NCBI GenBank assembly: GCA_946478845.1
Contig: CAMLDI010000013.1
Coordinates: 21,726-85,725, forward strand
DNA: 64,000 bases
Origin: an uncultured Paenibacillaceae bacterium
GTDB taxonomy: Bacteria > Bacillota > Bacilli > Aneurinibacillales > Aneurinibacillaceae
Reading direction: 5' to 3'
The notes under the pieces are model-generated. The model saw nothing but the letters and a program-made list of their open reading frames with translations, searched no databases and was not told the DNA's origin. Below, one piece after another: positions 1 through 10,086 of this stretch. The translations under genes were made by a program, and so were the position numbers. Position 1 is the first letter of the stretch; each line of letters starts with the position of its first letter.

Positions 1-2
1 GA

Positions 3-659
3 TTTGCTAAACAATTCGGGGATATGAAAAAATTAATGATCTATCCATTAACACATGAAGAAATAAAAGCTAGCTTGCTTTTCGAAAATTGTTTGTGTCA
101 TCCAGCTGTTATGTATAGAAATAAACCAGAACTTATAAAATATGATCCGGTATTTAAAGCAAGTCAGGATTATGAATTGTGGGTAAGGTTAATTTGGCAT
201 CAGAAATTTGCTAATATACCAGAAATAATACTTAATTATCGTATCCATCAAAAACAAACAAAGTTTGTATTAAATAAAGATCAAAATTCTGGTGCTAGAT
301 ATGCCAGATTATTTATGCTTAATAAAGTCTATTCTGAAGCCACTGAAGAGGATAAGGAACTTTTCCTTCTATCATGTAATACACATATTCCTAAAACAAT
401 ACAACAAATGGAACAGTTAGCATTAGTATTTCAAAAGATATTAGATTCAAATTCAAAAAGTAATGTTTTTTGTATGGATATACTAAGAAATCGAATAAAA
501 AAACAATTTTTTCAGAACTATTATGTTTCATTGCATGCTAATTTTGTACCGATAAAAATCTTATTCTCTTTTATAAAAGGTAATTGTATAGTTAATAATT
601 TAGGGCTGTTTGGAAAAACTTTATTTTTTTATACAAAGCAATTGATGAAGAGTAGGTGA
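3..659 (+). CDS. Glycosyltransferase family 2, C-terminal part (cut by window edge)
   Basis: The reading frame is open through the first bases of the window, so the gene starts upstream and the ATG at 24 is internal. The visible part looks like the second half of a family 2 (GT-A fold) glycosyltransferase: a block ending HPAVMYRN is followed by QDYELWVRL, which matches the usual (E/Q)DxxLW segment around the catalytic base, and then IPEIILNYRIH. A basic C-terminal tail of about 100 residues has no motif I recognise. It would add one sugar to a lipid-linked repeat unit on the cytoplasmic side. The stop overlaps the start of the next gene, so the two are probably translationally coupled. Confidence 0.8.
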   Translation, partial: FAKQFGDMKKLMIYPLTHEEIKASLLFENCLCHPAVMYRNKPELIKYDPVFKASQDYELWVRLIWHQKFANIPEIILNYRIHQKQTKFVLNKDQNSGARYARLFMLNKVYSEATEEDKELFLLSCNTHIPKTIQQMEQLALVFQKILDSNSKSNVFCMDILRNRIKKQFFQNYYVSLHANFVPIKILFSFIKGNCIVNNLGLFGKTLFFYTKQLMKSR

Positions 660-1213
660 ATTGCTCTATGGGATTAGGAATAAAGCGGAGGGCCAAAACT
701 ATAGTTAATTTTATAAGAACAAATCTAATATATGGTTTAAAAAGAAATGTTTCTATTGGACATAAAGCTGTAATTGAAGGAAAAATTGAGATAAATAATA
801 ATGGAAAAGTTGAAATAGGAGATGGCACTATTATAAGACGATGGGTATGCTTAAAACCATGGGGTGGCAGTATAAAAATTGGGAAGAATTGCAGTATTAA
901 TAGCTTTTGTCATATTAGTGGTAATGGTGGCGTTATAATTGGAGATAACGTATTAATAGCTACTCAATGTGTAATTGTTTCTGCCAATCATAATTTTGAT
1001 GATATTGATTGTTTAATTCGAGAACAATCTGAAACACGCAAAGGAATAACTATTGAGGAGAACTGTTGGTTAGGAGCAGGAGTGAAGGTGCTGGATGGAG
1101 TGACAATTGGTCATGGGAGCATAATCGGCGCTGGAAGTGTGGTTACTAAAGATGTGCCTCCTAATTCGATTTGTGTAGGTGTACCAGCTAAAGTAATTAA
1201 GAGCAGAAGTTGA
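656..1213 (+). CDS. Hexapeptide-repeat (left-handed beta-helix) acyltransferase
   Basis: The protein has many imperfect [LIV]-G-x4 hexapeptides (IEIN, VEIGDG, IKIGKN, VIIGDN, VTIGHG), typical of the left-handed beta-helix O-acetyltransferases found in sugar clusters (WcaF/NodL-like). HNFDD near residue 110 and the ending VGVPAKVIK are usual for the family; the histidine is the expected catalytic base. It probably acetylates a sugar of the polysaccharide. The GTG at 656 overlaps the upstream TGA; ATG 668 is an alternative start that would remove four residues. The acceptor sugar cannot be told from sequence. Confidence 0.85.
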   Translation: MNCSMGLGIKRRAKTIVNFIRTNLIYGLKRNVSIGHKAVIEGKIEINNNGKVEIGDGTIIRRWVCLKPWGGSIKIGKNCSINSFCHISGNGGVIIGDNVLIATQCVIVSANHNFDDIDCLIREQSETRKGITIEENCWLGAGVKVLDGVTIGHGSIIGAGSVVTKDVPPNSICVGVPAKVIKSRS

Positions 1214-1236
1214 CATTACTAGGAGTTATACGATCA

Positions 1237-2643
1237 ATGGAAAAGAAAAGCCTAATAAAGAAAAGCGGTTTATATCTGATTGGTAATATGTCCTCTAAGA
1301 TTTTGATGGTAATGCTGATACCTATTTATGCGTATTTTATTACCACAGAAACATTGGGAAGATATGATTATGCTTTAACCCTTGTCAACATTGTGATGCC
1401 GATTGCATTAGTTGCTATTTGGGAAGCAATTTTGAAGTTCCTGTTATCATCTTCAGAAGAAGAACATGGGAAAATAATTGCAAGTACTGTTGTTTTCACA
1501 TTTGTTGCTTCTATAATAATGGCGATAGCAGCAGCTGTTTTTTTATTCTTCATAGAAGTTGATATTGGTTATGAAGGCATGTTTATTGCAATGCTAGTGA
1601 TTCAGAGTTTTTCTCAAATATGGCAATATTATGCTCGTGCATTAAAAGCTAATGTTGTTTACGTACAATCTGGTATTGCAGCTACTGTAATTAATTTTTT
1701 ATCAATCATACTATTTATTTGCATATTTAGATTTGAGCTTATGGGCCTCTACATTTCTTATTTATTAGGACAAATTACTCTTCTATTTATTATTGAAAGA
1801 AAAGTAAAGATTCTAAGATATGTTAGAAAAAATAACGTGAAATTATCTATTATAAAGAGTATGGTGGTTTTTTCGGCCCCTCTTGTATTGAATTTGGTGT
1901 CTCTCTGGTTGATATCTGGATTTGGAAAAACTATCATTGTTGAATATCTGGGTACTGCAATGAATGGACTTTATTCTTTTGCAAATAAGTTTTCTCAAAT
2001 TATTACGATTTTTGGTAGTGTTGTAACTATGGCATTGATTGAAGAGGCAATTTCAACGAAAAATAAGCCGGATTTTCCACAGAAGTTTTCAAAAACGATT
2101 GAAAAATTATTTGAGATTTTTCAAATGATAGGTATAGTTGCTTTACCTGCAATATTTGTTTTTTATGGACTCATAAGTAACACAGATTATTATGAATCAA
2201 GATACTTTGTCCCAATTTTAATTTTTTATTCGATATTTATAGTTATGGCCACAAATATAGGTTCGATTTTTCAAGTAATAAGCAAAACAAACATTATTTT
2301 TGTAACTACAGTAACGGGAAGTTTGGTTACTGTGGTTACATCATATGCTGGAATTCACACTTTAGGAGTATATGCAGTATTGATTGGACAGTTTTTTGGA
2401 GCACTTAGTATGATGTTTTTACGTTACAAAGTTGCAAAAAAATATATTGATATTTATTTTAATTTTAAGCCTATCATATTTAGAACTCTTATTTTTCTTG
2501 GGCTATCAGTAGTATGCCTAAAAATAGGGTTGCTTGGTAATCTTATTATTGCAATTAGTATAATTATAATTACAGTTTTTTCATATAGAAATTTGATTAT
2601 ACCTATTGTGGTTCGAATTAAAAAGAAATATAGAAAAAAATAA
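1237..2643 (+). CDS. Polysaccharide flippase, Wzx/MOP superfamily
   Basis: A protein of about 468 residues with 12 or more hydrophobic segments. It begins with the typical amphipathic lead (KKSGLYLIGNMSSKILMVML) and ends in a basic KKKYRKK tail. Both are usual for Wzx-type flippases that move undecaprenyl-linked repeat units across the membrane. An upstream TTG (1210) would overlap the previous stop, but ATG 1237 has an AGGAG about 11 nt ahead and gives the better N-terminus. It lies in the same direction between an acetyltransferase and UDP-sugar genes, which fits export of the unit made by this cluster. Confidence 0.85.
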   Translation: MEKKSLIKKSGLYLIGNMSSKILMVMLIPIYAYFITTETLGRYDYALTLVNIVMPIALVAIWEAILKFLLSSSEEEHGKIIASTVVFTFVASIIMAIAAAVFLFFIEVDIGYEGMFIAMLVIQSFSQIWQYYARALKANVVYVQSGIAATVINFLSIILFICIFRFELMGLYISYLLGQITLLFIIERKVKILRYVRKNNVKLSIIKSMVVFSAPLVLNLVSLWLISGFGKTIIVEYLGTAMNGLYSFANKFSQIITIFGSVVTMALIEEAISTKNKPDFPQKFSKTIEKLFEIFQMIGIVALPAIFVFYGLISNTDYYESRYFVPILIFYSIFIVMATNIGSIFQVISKTNIIFVTTVTGSLVTVVTSYAGIHTLGVYAVLIGQFFGALSMMFLRYKVAKKYIDIYFNFKPIIFRTLIFLGLSVVCLKIGLLGNLIIAISIIIITVFSYRNLIIPIVVRIKKKYRKK

Positions 2644-2735
2644 CTATGGCGAAAGGGTATTTGTGCTTATCATAATCATTAAAAATATAAGTAAAGTTTT
2701 TCAAAAGGTTAAGAATAACCAAGGAAGGTGAGCCT

Positions 2736-4097
2736 ATGTTTAAAATTGCAGTAGCAGGAACTGGATATGTTGGCTTAGTTGCAGGCGTATGTTTTGCAGA
2801 AGTGGGTCATCAAGTATCCTGTGTAGATATTGATGAAAATAAAGTAAGTATGATGAAATCTGGAGTTTCTCCAATCTATGAAGATGGTTTAGAAGAGTTG
2901 ATGCAAAAAAACTATGAAGCTGGAAGACTTGATTTTACTATTGATTATAAATTAGCATATAAAGATGCTGATGCAATTTTTATCGGTGTTGGCACTCCTG
3001 AACAACCAGACGGGTCCGCTAATCTTTCTTATATTGCAACGGTTGCAAGGCAAATTGCCGAATCTGTTGAAAAGGATTGCCTGGTAGTAGTAAAATCAAC
3101 TGTCCCAGTTGGTACGAATGATAAAGTTGAGCAGTTTATTCAGGATTTTTTAGTTCATAATGTAAATGTAGAAGTAGCATCCAATCCAGAATTCTTGGCA
3201 CAAGGTTCTGCGGTACATGATACATTACATGCGGAAAGAATTATTATTGGAACAGAAAGTATATGGGCTAAAGAAATACTTATGAAAATTTATGAACCAT
3301 TTCATTTGCCAATTGTTTCAGTAAATAGAAGATCTGCAGAAATGATTAAATATGCTTCCAATGATTTCCTTGCTCTTAAAATATCCTATATGAATGATGT
3401 TGCAAATCTTTGTGAACTGGTTGGTGCGGATATCCAGGATGTTGCAAAAGGGATGAGTTTTGATGAACGAATTGGAAGTAAGTTTTTAAATGCAGGTATT
3501 GGTTTTGGTGGATCATGCTTTCCTAAGGATACAAAGGCATTAGAATATATTGCTAGAGAGCATGGATATGAACTAAAAACAGTTAAGGCTGCCATTGATG
3601 TGAACAAAGAACAAAAGATGATTTTATACAAAAAAGCTAGTAAAAGACTTATTACACTTAATGGTCTAAAGGTAGCTGTTTTGGGATTGACTTTTAAGCC
3701 TGGAACGGATGATTTAAGGGAAGCAGCATCTCTAGAGAATGTACCATTATTATTGGAGCACGGTGCAGATATTTATGCCTATGACCCAGTAGGAGCTAAG
3801 AACTTTGCTAAGATGTATCCAGAAGGCAAGATGGGAAAAGGTAGTATCACGTATGTTAGTAATATAGAGCATGCTTTAGATGGTGCAAATGTCTGCTTTA
3901 TTTTTACTGAATGGGGAGAAGTAAAAGCAGTAGCTCCGGAAACTTATAAGAATTTGATGAGAACTCCTTTAGTGTATGATGGTAGGAATATTTACAGTGT
4001 TGAAAAAATGGAAGAGGCAGGGGTAGAGTATCATTCTATAGGAAGAAAACCGGTAAATAGAGTAGAATTAAAGGAGACGAAAAAAATTGAACTTTAA
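2736..4097 (+). CDS. ugd: UDP-glucose 6-dehydrogenase
   Basis: This enzyme oxidises UDP-glucose to UDP-glucuronate using two NAD+. The N-terminus has the Rossmann motif GTGYVGLVAG, a conserved VVKSTVPVGT block follows, and GFGGSCFPKD near residue 255 carries the catalytic cysteine. The length of 453 aa is normal. A good AAGGTGAG site precedes ATG 2736. The 3' end overlaps the following UDP-glucuronate 4-epimerase by 11 nt, so the pair is built to make UDP-galacturonate. Two other nucleotide-sugar dehydrogenases lie in the window (22590 and 53908), each with different partners. Confidence 0.95.
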   Translation: MFKIAVAGTGYVGLVAGVCFAEVGHQVSCVDIDENKVSMMKSGVSPIYEDGLEELMQKNYEAGRLDFTIDYKLAYKDADAIFIGVGTPEQPDGSANLSYIATVARQIAESVEKDCLVVVKSTVPVGTNDKVEQFIQDFLVHNVNVEVASNPEFLAQGSAVHDTLHAERIIIGTESIWAKEILMKIYEPFHLPIVSVNRRSAEMIKYASNDFLALKISYMNDVANLCELVGADIQDVAKGMSFDERIGSKFLNAGIGFGGSCFPKDTKALEYIAREHGYELKTVKAAIDVNKEQKMILYKKASKRLITLNGLKVAVLGLTFKPGTDDLREAASLENVPLLLEHGADIYAYDPVGAKNFAKMYPEGKMGKGSITYVSNIEHALDGANVCFIFTEWGEVKAVAPETYKNLMRTPLVYDGRNIYSVEKMEEAGVEYHSIGRKPVNRVELKETKKIEL

Positions 4098-5121
4098 AAC
4101 TCTTGATATTAGCAAAACATACCTGATTACCGGAGCAGCAGGATTTATTGGATATTATTTATCGAGGAAACTATTAGAACAGGGTTGTAGAGTGATTGGT
4201 ATTGATAATATTAATGATTACTATGATGTAAACCTTAAGCATACTCGTTTAGCGCTTATAAATAATTATGAGAAGTTTACTTTTATTAAAGGAGATATTT
4301 CTGATAAGGGTATGGTAACAAATACCTTTGAAAAATATAAGCCTAATGTTGTCGTTAATCTAGCTGCCCAGGCCGGTGTAAGATATTCAATAGAGAATCC
4401 AGATGCATATATTCAAAGCAATATCATCGGTTTTTATAACATTCTTGAGGCATGCAGACACAATCCGGTCGATCATCTTTTATATGCATCATCTAGTTCT
4501 GTTTATGGTGCTAATAAAAAGGTTCCATTTGAGGAAACAGATATGGTTGACAATCCTGTATCACTTTATGCTGCAACCAAAAAATCAAACGAGTTAATGG
4601 CTCATACTTATAGCCATTTGTATAGAATCCCTGCAACCGGACTGCGTTTCTTCACAGTATATGGTCCAATGGGTCGTCCAGATATGGCCTATTTTGGATT
4701 CACCCAGAAATATTTTGCAGGTGAGCCAATCAAGATTTTTAACAATGGTGATTTTGACAATGACCTATACCGTGATTTTACTTATATTGATGACATTGTA
4801 GAGGGGATTGAACGTTTGCTGAGTAGCCCTCCTCCAATTGGGGAGGAGAATGTCCCTCATAAGGTGTTTAACATTGGTAATAACAGTCCAGAGAAATTGA
4901 TGTTCTTTATTGAAACATTAGAAAAATGTCTAAGTAATTCTTTAGGTAAAAAAGTAGTATTCGAAAAGGTCTTTGAACCGATAAAACCGGGTGATGTGCC
5001 TGCTACGTATGCTTCAACAGAATTGTTAGAAAAGGCTGTGGAGTTTAAGCCTAAAACATCTATAGAAGAAGGTTTACAAAAGTTTGCAGATTGGTATTGT
5101 GAATATTATAAGATGGGATAG
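4087..5121 (+). CDS. UDP-glucuronate 4-epimerase (CapI/LpsL type)
   Basis: An extended short-chain dehydrogenase/reductase with the NAD motif TGAAGFIG, the catalytic YAATK (YxxxK) and an SSSSVYG block. The insert IDNINDYYDVNLKHTRL after beta-strand 2 is characteristic of UDP-glucuronate 4-epimerases. It would turn UDP-GlcA from the adjacent dehydrogenase into UDP-GalA for the capsule. The start is TTG at 4087, with AAGGAG 10 nt upstream inside the end of ugd. Length (344 aa) is normal for the family. Confidence 0.9.
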   Translation: MNFKTLDISKTYLITGAAGFIGYYLSRKLLEQGCRVIGIDNINDYYDVNLKHTRLALINNYEKFTFIKGDISDKGMVTNTFEKYKPNVVVNLAAQAGVRYSIENPDAYIQSNIIGFYNILEACRHNPVDHLLYASSSSVYGANKKVPFEETDMVDNPVSLYAATKKSNELMAHTYSHLYRIPATGLRFFTVYGPMGRPDMAYFGFTQKYFAGEPIKIFNNGDFDNDLYRDFTYIDDIVEGIERLLSSPPPIGEENVPHKVFNIGNNSPEKLMFFIETLEKCLSNSLGKKVVFEKVFEPIKPGDVPATYASTELLEKAVEFKPKTSIEEGLQKFADWYCEYYKMG

Positions 5122-5233
5122 TTTTTTTGATTGGGAGTAGATACATAAACTACTCAAAATCTGTTTATGAATAAGGACATGCAGCCAAACCTGTAAAATA
5201 CTTCAATAAGAAGATTTGAGGTCGATGAAATAA

Positions 5234-6475
5234 ATGTTAGATAAAAAAAGGAAGAAGAAAGTTACATTTGTTATTAACTATTTTTATCCCGATGTTGCTT
5301 CGACTGGACAATTAATGACTGAGCTCTGCCTGGGTCTGCAAAAAGACTTTGAAATAACTGTAATAGCTGCTCAACTAGAACAACTAAATAATAATAGCAA
5401 AATTTTTGAAATAGATTATTTGGAGAATATAAAAATCGTCAGAATTCGTCTTCCAAAAGTGGATAAGACATCTAAATTCAGTCGTTTAAAATATATATTC
5501 TCCTATTTTATTTTAGCTAACATTGCTGTATTAAAGGAAAAAAAGATAGATATTATTTATACGATTTCTACTCCTCCTGTCTTAGGAGGGTTAATTGGAA
5601 CCATCGGCAAAATTATTAAAAGGGCTAAGCATGTTTATAATATCCAGGATTTTAATCCAGAGCAGGCTGAAGCAGTAGGTTATACTAATAAAAAATTTAT
5701 TTATAATATTGCAAGAAAAATTGACAATATTAATTGTAAGATTTCCGATCAAATTGTATTGGTTGGACATGATATGGCTGAAACTCTTAAAGATCGATTT
5801 AATAATCGAAATGTACCTAAGCATGCGATAATTAATAATTGGACCAATGAAGATGAAATTATTCCATTAGATAAAACTGAAATAAATGTTTCGGCATTTC
5901 TAGAACAACACAATTTAATGGGGAAGTTTATAATCATGTATTCAGGAAATCTTGGTTTGTACTATGATCTTGAAAACATTGTACAAATTACGAAAGAATT
6001 AAAAGACTATAAGGATCTACATTTTGTTTTTATTGGTGATGGAGCTGTAAAAAATAGAATGGTAGCATTTGTCCAAGAAAATAAAATTCAAAATGTGACT
6101 TTTTTACCTTTTCTGCCGAAGGAGTTCATTAAATATTCATTAAATGCAGCAGATGTTCATTTAGTAGTAAATCAAAAAGGGATTAAGGGAGTTTCAGTAC
6201 CAAGTAAAATTTACGGTGTAATGGCTGCTGGAAAACCTATTCTTGGAGTTTTAGAAAAAGGTAGCGAGGCACAAATATTAATTGAGAAAAGTAACTCAGG
6301 AATTACAGTAGAACCTAACAATTATTCAGGTATTATAGATTCAATTAAGTACTTTTATCAATTAAGTAAAGATGAACGAAAAAGGCATGGGGAAAATGGC
6401 AGAGAATATCTTGAGGGGAATCTTAAACGGGAAACATCTATTAACAAGTATCATAAAACATTAATTAATTTATAA
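5234..6475 (+). CDS. Glycosyltransferase family 4 (WbuB/WcaI-like)
   Basis: A GT-B fold retaining glycosyltransferase of 413 aa. The N-terminal YFYPDVASTGQLMTEL block is a good match to the WcaI/WbuB group. The C-terminal half has MYSGNLGLYYD, FIGDGAVKN and SKIYGVMAAGKPIL, the donor-binding region of family 4. It is cytoplasmic and membrane-associated and would add a sugar to the lipid-linked unit. A 112-bp gap separates it from the epimerase, and a weak terminator follows it. The donor is not predictable. Confidence 0.88.
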   Translation: MLDKKRKKKVTFVINYFYPDVASTGQLMTELCLGLQKDFEITVIAAQLEQLNNNSKIFEIDYLENIKIVRIRLPKVDKTSKFSRLKYIFSYFILANIAVLKEKKIDIIYTISTPPVLGGLIGTIGKIIKRAKHVYNIQDFNPEQAEAVGYTNKKFIYNIARKIDNINCKISDQIVLVGHDMAETLKDRFNNRNVPKHAIINNWTNEDEIIPLDKTEINVSAFLEQHNLMGKFIIMYSGNLGLYYDLENIVQITKELKDYKDLHFVFIGDGAVKNRMVAFVQENKIQNVTFLPFLPKEFIKYSLNAADVHLVVNQKGIKGVSVPSKIYGVMAAGKPILGVLEKGSEAQILIEKSNSGITVEPNNYSGIIDSIKYFYQLSKDERKRHGENGREYLEGNLKRETSINKYHKTLINL

Positions 6476-6500
6476 GGGGATTGTAATAAATCATTTATCT

Positions 6501-6530
6501 AAAATCAGAAAAAGGAATCTGATTTTTTTA
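6501..6530 (+). terminator. Intrinsic terminator after the GT4 gene
   Basis: An 8-bp stem AAAATCAG/CTGATTTT with a 10-nt loop runs into a T-tract. It separates the GT4 gene from the ManC-like gene, whose own AAGGAGG site follows directly. Confidence 0.6.
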
Positions 6531-6549
6531 TTTTAAGGAGGAAATAGTT

Positions 6550-7923
6550 ATGAAACTGGTACTATTATCTGGTGGTTCTGGAAAACGCCTTTGGCCCTTA
6601 TCCAATGATGCTCGTTCCAAGCAATTTTTAAAGGTTTTAGAGAATCAAGAAGGCCAACAAGTGTCCATGGTGCAAAGGGTTTGGGGACAATTGAAATCCG
6701 TGGGATTAGATCAATCATCAGTAGTAGCTACAAGTAAAGCCCAGGTAGATATGATTCAGAATCAATTGGGTTTTGATGTTCCTCTCATTGCTGAACCGGA
6801 GCGTAGAGATACTTTCCCTGCCATTGCATTGGCAGCTACCTATCTTTACTCTATTGAAGGAATAAATACAAATGAAGTGATTAGCGTTTTACCTGTGGAT
6901 CCTTATGTTGAGGATCCATTTTTTCATCGGGTGAAAGAATTGGAACGTGTATTATCATCGTCTAATGCAGATTTAGCATTAATGGGGGTTAAGCCCACCT
7001 ATCCCTCATCCAAATATGGTTATATCATTCCCAAAATAGATCATAATGATGATTCATTTTTTAATGTAAGCCACTTTAGAGAAAAACCTACTGAAAAGCA
7101 GGCGGAAGAATTAATTTTGCAGAATGCTCTTTGGAATTGTGGTGTTTTTGCTTTTAAGTTAGATTACATTTTAACTCTCTTAATGGAAAAAGGGCTTCCT
7201 ATTCAATATGAAGAACTGTTAAAACAATATAGCAAATTGCCTAAAATCAGTTTTGATTACGAAGTAGTAGAAAAGGCAAAACACATCGTTGCATTGCCTT
7301 ATGATGGGTATTGGAAAGATCTTGGTACTTGGAATACTCTAACTGAAGAAATGGCAACAAATCAAATAGGAAAAGCGATTATCAGTGAAGATTCCAAAAA
7401 CACTCACGTTGTAAATGAATTAGATCTTCCTATTACTGTATTAGGGGTTTCTAATATTGTTGTAGCCTCCAGTCCTGATGGCATATTAGTAACAGAAAAA
7501 AGTGCCAGCCCCAGAATTAAAGATTTACTTGTTGATATTGACCAACGTCCTATGTATGAAGAAAGACGGTGGGGTTGGTATCGGGTTTTAGATTACACTA
7601 GTTTTGAAAATGGACATGAGGTTTTAACCAAACGAATTGGTGTAAATGCAGGCCATAATTTAAGTTATCAAATGCATTTTAAAAGAAATGAAGTGTGGAC
7701 AATCATTAATGGGGAAGGCCTATTTGTTCTTAATGATAAAATGATTTCTGTGCAGGCGGGAGATGTTTTACACATACCCGTACTGGCCAAACATGCGATT
7801 AAAGCTATTACCGATTTAGAATTTATTGAAGTTCAAACTGGCAATGACCTTGTTGAAGAGGATATTGTACGGTTATCTATGGCTTGGGATGAAGTGATGG
7901 AACATGTGTCTAGCCCCATCTAA
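6550..7923 (+). CDS. manC: Mannose-1-phosphate guanylyltransferase / mannose-6-phosphate isomerase (type II, bifunctional)
   Basis: The N-terminal nucleotidyltransferase domain has the signature LSGGSGKRLWPLS and then RSKQFLKVL, which makes GDP-mannose from mannose-1-P and GTP. The C-terminal cupin has HFKRNEVWTIINGEG and HIPVLAKHAI, the mannose-6-P isomerase domain of type II enzymes. At 457 aa it matches the bifunctional ManC/AlgA class. AAGGAGG precedes ATG 6550. No phosphomannomutase is visible, so that step must be supplied elsewhere. The next gene is a glucose-6-P isomerase, so the pair would pull hexose phosphate from glycolysis into GDP-mannose. Confidence 0.92.
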   Translation: MKLVLLSGGSGKRLWPLSNDARSKQFLKVLENQEGQQVSMVQRVWGQLKSVGLDQSSVVATSKAQVDMIQNQLGFDVPLIAEPERRDTFPAIALAATYLYSIEGINTNEVISVLPVDPYVEDPFFHRVKELERVLSSSNADLALMGVKPTYPSSKYGYIIPKIDHNDDSFFNVSHFREKPTEKQAEELILQNALWNCGVFAFKLDYILTLLMEKGLPIQYEELLKQYSKLPKISFDYEVVEKAKHIVALPYDGYWKDLGTWNTLTEEMATNQIGKAIISEDSKNTHVVNELDLPITVLGVSNIVVASSPDGILVTEKSASPRIKDLLVDIDQRPMYEERRWGWYRVLDYTSFENGHEVLTKRIGVNAGHNLSYQMHFKRNEVWTIINGEGLFVLNDKMISVQAGDVLHIPVLAKHAIKAITDLEFIEVQTGNDLVEEDIVRLSMAWDEVMEHVSSPI

Positions 7924-7980
7924 GTTAGTTACTTATGGGTTGTTGACACAAAAAGTTGTTAATGAAAGGAGATATCTTTA

Positions 7981-9318
7981 TTGTCAATTACATTTGATTC
8001 CGGCAACTTATCTTCCTATGTAAGTGAGCAAGAAATTCATCACTTAATTGATATGGTTAAAACAGAACATGACAAGCTTCATGGTCGAAAAGGCCCGGGG
8101 GATGACTATTTAGGTTGGCTTGATCTTCCAATTAAGGATTGTAAAGATGAAATAAATAAAATAAAAGAAGCGGCTCAAACCATTAGGAATCAATCTAATG
8201 CCTTTGTTGTGATAGGAATCGGTGGTTCTTATTTAGGGGCAAGGGCAGCTATAGAATTATTGAAGCATACTTGCCTGGATCATAGAAACTCCTTTCCGGA
8301 GATTTATTTTGTGGGACAGAATATGAGTTCTACTTATATAGCAAATCTATTAAAAGTATTACAAGATAAAGAAGTTTCTATAAATGTTATCTCTAAATCA
8401 GGGACAACGACTGAATCAGCCATTGCTTTTCGCTTTTTTCGAAATTTCATGGAGAAAAAGTATGGAAAAGAAGGGGCTCGAAAGAGGATTTATGTTACAA
8501 CAGATTCCTCAAAGGGAGTTTTGCGAAAGTTAGTTGAAGTTGAGGGTTATACCAGTTTTGTTATTCCTGATGATGTTGGGGGACGGTACTCTTTATTAAC
8601 GCCAGTAGGACTATTGCCTATTACAGTGAGTGGTATTGATATTGACGAAATCCTTCATGGAGCTGAAGTAGCTTACCATTGCTATAATGATTCTAATTTG
8701 TTAACCAATGAATGTTATCAGTATGCCGTCGCTCGAAATTTATTGTATAAAAAAGGAAAAGGAATAGAATTACTGGTCAGTTATGAACCGAGCTTTTATT
8801 ATTTATCTGAATGGTGGAAGCAATTATTTGGTGAAAGCGAAGGGAAAGGAAATAAAGGGATTTTTCCAGCGTCTTTAAATTTCCCTACAGATCTTCATTC
8901 CATGGGGCAATATGTTCAAGATGGGGAACGCAATATTTTAGAAACTATATTACATGTTCATCATCCCAGTGTAGATTTGGTAATTCCGGAAGATCCCAAT
9001 AATTCAGATGGCCTAAATTATTTAGCCGGGAAAACGGTACATGAAGTAAATGAGAAAATTTTTGAGGGGTCTCTTATTGCTCATATGGATGGGGGCGTTC
9101 CAAATTTATTTATCCATATAGATCAAATTAGTCCCTTTAGTTTCGGGGAATTAATCTATTTTTTTGAAAAAGCCTGTGCCATGAGCGGTTACTTTTTAGG
9201 AATAAATCCCTTTGATCAACCAGGGGTGGAAGCCTATAAAAAGAATATGTTTGCATTGCTTGGAAAACCGGGGTATGAAGAGGACAGGGATAGACTTCTA
9301 TATCGTTTAAATACTTAA
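7981..9318 (+). CDS. pgi: Glucose-6-phosphate isomerase, copy 1
   Basis: This enzyme interconverts glucose-6-P and fructose-6-P. Family blocks are all present: [40 protein letters not shown] and the C-terminal [12 protein letters not shown]. Length (445 aa) fits the Bacillus-type enzyme. The start is TTG 7981 behind AAAGGAG. A second complete copy lies at 26703-28004. This copy is in the AT-rich polysaccharide block directly after manC, which suggests a role in precursor supply rather than only glycolysis. Confidence 0.95.
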   Translation: MSITFDSGNLSSYVSEQEIHHLIDMVKTEHDKLHGRKGPGDDYLGWLDLPIKDCKDEINKIKEAAQTIRNQSNAFVVIGIGGSYLGARAAIELLKHTCLDHRNSFPEIYFVGQNMSSTYIANLLKVLQDKEVSINVISKSGTTTESAIAFRFFRNFMEKKYGKEGARKRIYVTTDSSKGVLRKLVEVEGYTSFVIPDDVGGRYSLLTPVGLLPITVSGIDIDEILHGAEVAYHCYNDSNLLTNECYQYAVARNLLYKKGKGIELLVSYEPSFYYLSEWWKQLFGESEGKGNKGIFPASLNFPTDLHSMGQYVQDGERNILETILHVHHPSVDLVIPEDPNNSDGLNYLAGKTVHEVNEKIFEGSLIAHMDGGVPNLFIHIDQISPFSFGELIYFFEKACAMSGYFLGINPFDQPGVEAYKKNMFALLGKPGYEEDRDRLLYRLNT

Positions 9319-9397
9319 TTATAAGCTTCATATTAGAAAGATAAAATTTCAATTAGAAAACCTCCTTAAATAACTATATTAGGGTGGTCGAATCGAA

Positions 9398-9976
9398 ATG
9401 ATTAAATTAGAAAAAAGACAACCATCCCACTAAACTACTTGGATATAGCAAATATTAATGCACAGTTGGCGGAAAAAGCGTCAGTAGTGCAGCCGGAAAA
9501 CTTCGGAGCAAAAGGTGACTGTGATGTAATTACTGGGACAGGGACAGATGATACCATTGCTATTAAATCTGCAATTACAAATAAATTTCCATTATATTTT
9601 AGTCCTTTAAAAGTATATAAAGTATATGCAGATTCCGTTATAGCAGGCGGTGATAAATCGTATAGCACTAGCGGAATTTTTAACTATTCACAGTAGAAAG
9701 TTATCCGTACAGCTTAGTTGACAATTCTACTAATAAATGGGTGAATTTAAACGGAACGAGTAACTTTTCAGGTGGAAATGGAATCAATATTTCAAGCGGA
9801 GCGACTTCTTATTCATCAACTGTATTAAACGAAGATTTTGGCAACAATAAAATTTTAGTAGCACCTACATGGAATACAACTTGGTGGATTAAAATAAAAC
9901 AACAATGGGTTTCACGGTTAATTTTGGAACTGCTCCATCTATTAATAGTACATTAGATAGGTCAATCATACGATAA
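9398..9976 (+). pseudogene. Remnant of a pectate-lyase-like (parallel beta-helix) protein
   Basis: Joined across frameshifts, the pieces read MIKLEKKTTIPLN, then LDIANINAQLAEKAS and ENFGAKGD, then VESYPYSLVD, then VNFGTAPSINSTLDR and a stop. The NFGAKGD block with TDDTxAI is the hallmark N-terminus of pectate-lyase-superfamily domains in surface polysaccharide hydrolases and phage tail spikes. I see three frame changes: in the A-run at 9411-9417, near 9680-9690, and near 9890-9905. The central beta-helix is missing, so it is a remnant of about 190 residues. A polysaccharide-modifying enzyme probably once stood here. Confidence 0.7.
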
Positions 9977-10086
9977 ATAAAACTTATTTAATTGGCATTA
10001 CTCCCTCATGAATTTCAAAAAATATTATATACTTCGTTATTTTTTCTTTAGAATAAAAACTAGAAAATTATTTTAGGAGTGTTAAT

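Noticed and set aside
24..659. Complete small gene starting at ATG 24
   Set aside because: The frame is open to the window edge and the product lacks the N-terminal half of a GT2 enzyme, so it is the end of a longer gene.
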